35,384 bases of DNA from Deltaproteobacteria bacterium (lineage in GTDB: Bacteria; Bdellovibrionota_C; UBA2361; OMII01): positions 1 through 35,384 of the forward strand of contig CANLCB010000009.1 of the NCBI GenBank assembly GCA_947488865.1, written 5' to 3'. How positions within the stretch are numbered: the stretch's first letter is position 1; each line of letters opens with the position of its first letter. The notes beneath the pieces were generated by a model. That model was not told where the DNA came from and made no database searches. It was given only the letters and a program-made list of their open reading frames with translations. Positions 32,958-35,384 of the stretch are shown piece after piece. Made by a program: the position numbers and the translations under genes.

Positions 32958-34280
32958 ATGAATATCGCAGTTGTCGGAACGGGATATGTAGGGTTGGTGG
33001 CTGGAGCGTGTTTCGCTGAAACAGGAAACGACGTGATCTGCGTAGACATCAATCAGAAGAAGGTTGATGCCCTCAACAACGGGCAGGTTCCAATCTTCGA
33101 GCCAGGGCTCGAGGACCTCGTTAAGAGCAACTCAAAAGCGGGTCGTCTCAAGTTTACCTCATCAATCAAAGACGCCGTTGAGACATCTGACATCATTTTC
33201 ATCGCCGTAGGCACTCCTCAGGATGAGGATGGTTCCGCTGATCTCACACACGTTCTCGCTGTTGCTCGCGCGATCGGTGAGAATATGAACGGTCCAAAGA
33301 TTGTGGTTGATAAGTCGACCGTTCCAGTAGGAACCGCTGATCGCGTGAAGGCGGAGATTCAAAAAGTAACAAAGATACCAGTCGAGGTAGTGAGCAACCC
33401 AGAGTTCCTCAAAGAGGGAGCCGCTATCGACGACTTCTTACGCCCAGACCGCGTTGTGGTCGGTGTCGCCAGTGAGCACGCCGCAAACGTGATGCGAGAG
33501 CTTTACGCTCCGTTCGTTCGTACGAACAATCCGATCCTTGTCATGGATGTGCGTTCAGCCGAGATGACCAAGTACGCGGCGAACACCATGCTCGCCCTTC
33601 GTGTGTCTTTCATGAACGAGATCGCGAACCTTTGTGAGCAATCGGGCGCTGATATCAGTAAAGTTCGTGTCGGAATCGGAACTGACTCTCGAATCGGAAT
33701 GAGCTTCATCTTCCCAGGAATCGGCTACGGTGGATCGTGTTTCCCGAAGGACGTTCAGGCTCTCATTCGAACTGGTAAGGACCACAAGGTGGACCTTCGA
33801 ATCGCGCAAGCGGTTGAAGAGGTGAACAAGACCCAGAAACAGCTCATGGTTCGTAAGATCGTAGAGCACTACGGCGAGAAGAAGATAGGAAATCTTACCT
33901 TCGCAATGTGGGGATTGGCCTTCAAGCCAAAGACCGACGATGTTCGCGAGGCACCAGCTCTCTCCATCTGTTCTGAGCTCGTGAAGTATGGAGCTCGTCT
34001 TCAGGTGTTCGATCCTGAGGCTAATCACACCTTCAAGGAGAAGTTTGGTGAGCACTCCAATATTGAATACCACGAGAACAACTACGACGCGCTTAAGGGA
34101 GCGGACGCTCTGATTGTTTGCACGGAGTGGAACGCGTTCCGTCAGCCAAACTTTAAGAAGATTAAGGCGGAGCTCTCGTCTCCAATCATTTTCGATGGTC
34201 GAAACATCTACGAAGTTGGTGACATGAGAGCTCAGGGGTTCACCTACTACAGCGTGGGTCGACCGGCGGTTACTTGGTAA
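32958..34280 (+). CDS. ugd: UDP-glucose 6-dehydrogenase
   Basis: From ATG at 32958: [32 protein letters not shown], then [21 protein letters not shown] and [16 protein letters not shown] (catalytic Cys). Confidence 0.95.
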   Translation: MNIAVVGTGYVGLVAGACFAETGNDVICVDINQKKVDALNNGQVPIFEPGLEDLVKSNSKAGRLKFTSSIKDAVETSDIIFIAVGTPQDEDGSADLTHVLAVARAIGENMNGPKIVVDKSTVPVGTADRVKAEIQKVTKIPVEVVSNPEFLKEGAAIDDFLRPDRVVVGVASEHAANVMRELYAPFVRTNNPILVMDVRSAEMTKYAANTMLALRVSFMNEIANLCEQSGADISKVRVGIGTDSRIGMSFIFPGIGYGGSCFPKDVQALIRTGKDHKVDLRIAQAVEEVNKTQKQLMVRKIVEHYGEKKIGNLTFAMWGLAFKPKTDDVREAPALSICSELVKYGARLQVFDPEANHTFKEKFGEHSNIEYHENNYDALKGADALIVCTEWNAFRQPNFKKIKAELSSPIIFDGRNIYEVGDMRAQGFTYYSVGRPAVTW

Positions 34281-34314
34281 TCTAGTTGTTGGTTTAAGGA
34301 CGAAAAGAGGGGTT

Positions 34315-35265
34315 ATGGCACGAGTTGTGGTTTCGGGAGGAGCGGGGTTCATTGGTTCCCACCTCTGTGATGTTTTGCTCTCTCAAGGGCATGAGGTAAT
34401 AGCGGTTGATAACCTCTTCACAGGAACCAAGCGCAACATTCGTCACCTCAAGGATAATCCGAACTTTGAGTTCCTTCGGCATGATGTGACTGAGCCGATC
34501 CTTCTTGAGTGTGACTTCCTCTACCACTTGGCTTGCCCGGCGTCGCCAGTGCACTACCAGTACAACCCGATCAAGACCATCAAGACGAATGTTACTGGCA
34601 CGATCAACATGCTCGGAGTTGCGAAGCGAACACATGCTCGGTTCTTCCTCGCTTCAACCTCTGAAGTGTACGGCGATCCTCTTCAACATCCTCAAAAGGA
34701 GAGCTACTGGGGGAACGTAAATCCGATTGGCCCTCGTAGTTGTTACGATGAGGGTAAGCGCGTAGCTGAGACTCTCACGGTGAATTACAAAGAGCAGGGG
34801 CACGTCGATACGCGCATTGTTCGAATCTTCAACACCTACGGTCCACGAATGTTGTTCAACGATGGACGAGTGGTCTCGAATTTCATCGTACAAGCCCTTC
34901 GAGGCGAGGACATCACCGTATACGGTGAGGGCCAGCAGACACGGTCATTCTGTTTCGTTGATGACCTTGTCGCTGGTTTCATCGCCACTATGAACAAGGA
35001 AGACTTCCACGGGCCAGTAAATCTGGGGAATCCGAATGAGATGACGATTAAGGCGCTCGCTGACAAGGTCATCGAGATGACTGGTTCTAAATCGAAGATT
35101 ATTCACAAGCCACTTCCGACAGATGATCCTACTCGACGCCAACCAGATATCTCTCTCGCGAAGAAAGAGCTTGGATGGCAGCCGAAGGTGGATTTGGAAA
35201 CCGGACTAAAGAAGACGATCGCTGATTTTGAGGAGCGTCTTCGAAACGGAGAAGAGCCTCGATAA
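34315..35265 (+). CDS. uxs: UDP-glucuronate decarboxylase (UDP-xylose synthase)
   Basis: [87 protein letters not shown]. Confidence 0.95.
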   Translation: MARVVVSGGAGFIGSHLCDVLLSQGHEVIAVDNLFTGTKRNIRHLKDNPNFEFLRHDVTEPILLECDFLYHLACPASPVHYQYNPIKTIKTNVTGTINMLGVAKRTHARFFLASTSEVYGDPLQHPQKESYWGNVNPIGPRSCYDEGKRVAETLTVNYKEQGHVDTRIVRIFNTYGPRMLFNDGRVVSNFIVQALRGEDITVYGEGQQTRSFCFVDDLVAGFIATMNKEDFHGPVNLGNPNEMTIKALADKVIEMTGSKSKIIHKPLPTDDPTRRQPDISLAKKELGWQPKVDLETGLKKTIADFEERLRNGEEPR

Positions 35266-35292
35266 ACGTGGCTCACTAAAAGCAGTAAAAAC

Positions 35293-35384
35293 GTGACCAC
35301 TAGAGATAAGATCCGAAATTTTAGCATCATCGCGCACATCGACCACGGCAAGTCTACCTTGGCGGATCGTATCCTTGAGGTAAC
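35293..35384 (+). CDS. lepA: Elongation factor 4 (LepA), N-terminal fragment truncated by the window end
   Basis: GTG at 35293: [30 protein letters not shown], the LepA N-terminus with G1 motif AHIDHGKST. Confidence 0.9.
   Translation, partial: MTTRDKIRNFSIIAHIDHGKSTLADRILEV

Noticed and set aside
1-35384. CRISPR array, prophage, integrase or toxin-antitoxin module
   Set aside because: No regularly spaced repeat array, phage structural genes, integrase or transposase was found in the window.

Overview
This 35.4-kb bacterial window is mostly protein coding. Its first ~360 bp is a very GC-rich, REP/BIME-like palindromic repeat patch. The bulk of the left half is a minus-strand block: a heme A synthase (CtaA/COX15), an MsbA/NdvA-type ABC exporter, a YddA/SbmA-like ABC transporter, an exported 888-aa HEAT-like helical-repeat protein and a giant 2950-aa cyclic beta-1,2-glucan synthase (NdvB/ChvB type). 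Downstream of the synthase are an EXORDIUM/PHI-1-like protein and an excisionase-HTH plus receiver-like regulator. The middle contains an HD phosphohydrolase, a RibB protein fused to a degenerate GTP-cyclohydrolase-II domain, a small accessory patch, a phosphodiester glycosidase (NAGPA), a lone nuoF and a poly-Gly lipoprotein. The accessory patch holds an orphan protein with an AT-hook-like tail, a 52-aa DUF5989-like membrane microprotein missing from the ORF track, a MerR-like regulator and palindromic or iterated DNA boxes. The right third has two multi-TM GT-C-type membrane proteins, argJ, a Thr/Pro-rich exported ORF split by an apparent frameshift, and ugd-uxs-lepA (lepA truncated by the window end). 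The best candidate system is the ndvB + HEAT + two-ABC-transporter block. The best overlooked gene is the DUF5989-like microprotein. All family assignments are from motif reading; no database search was run.
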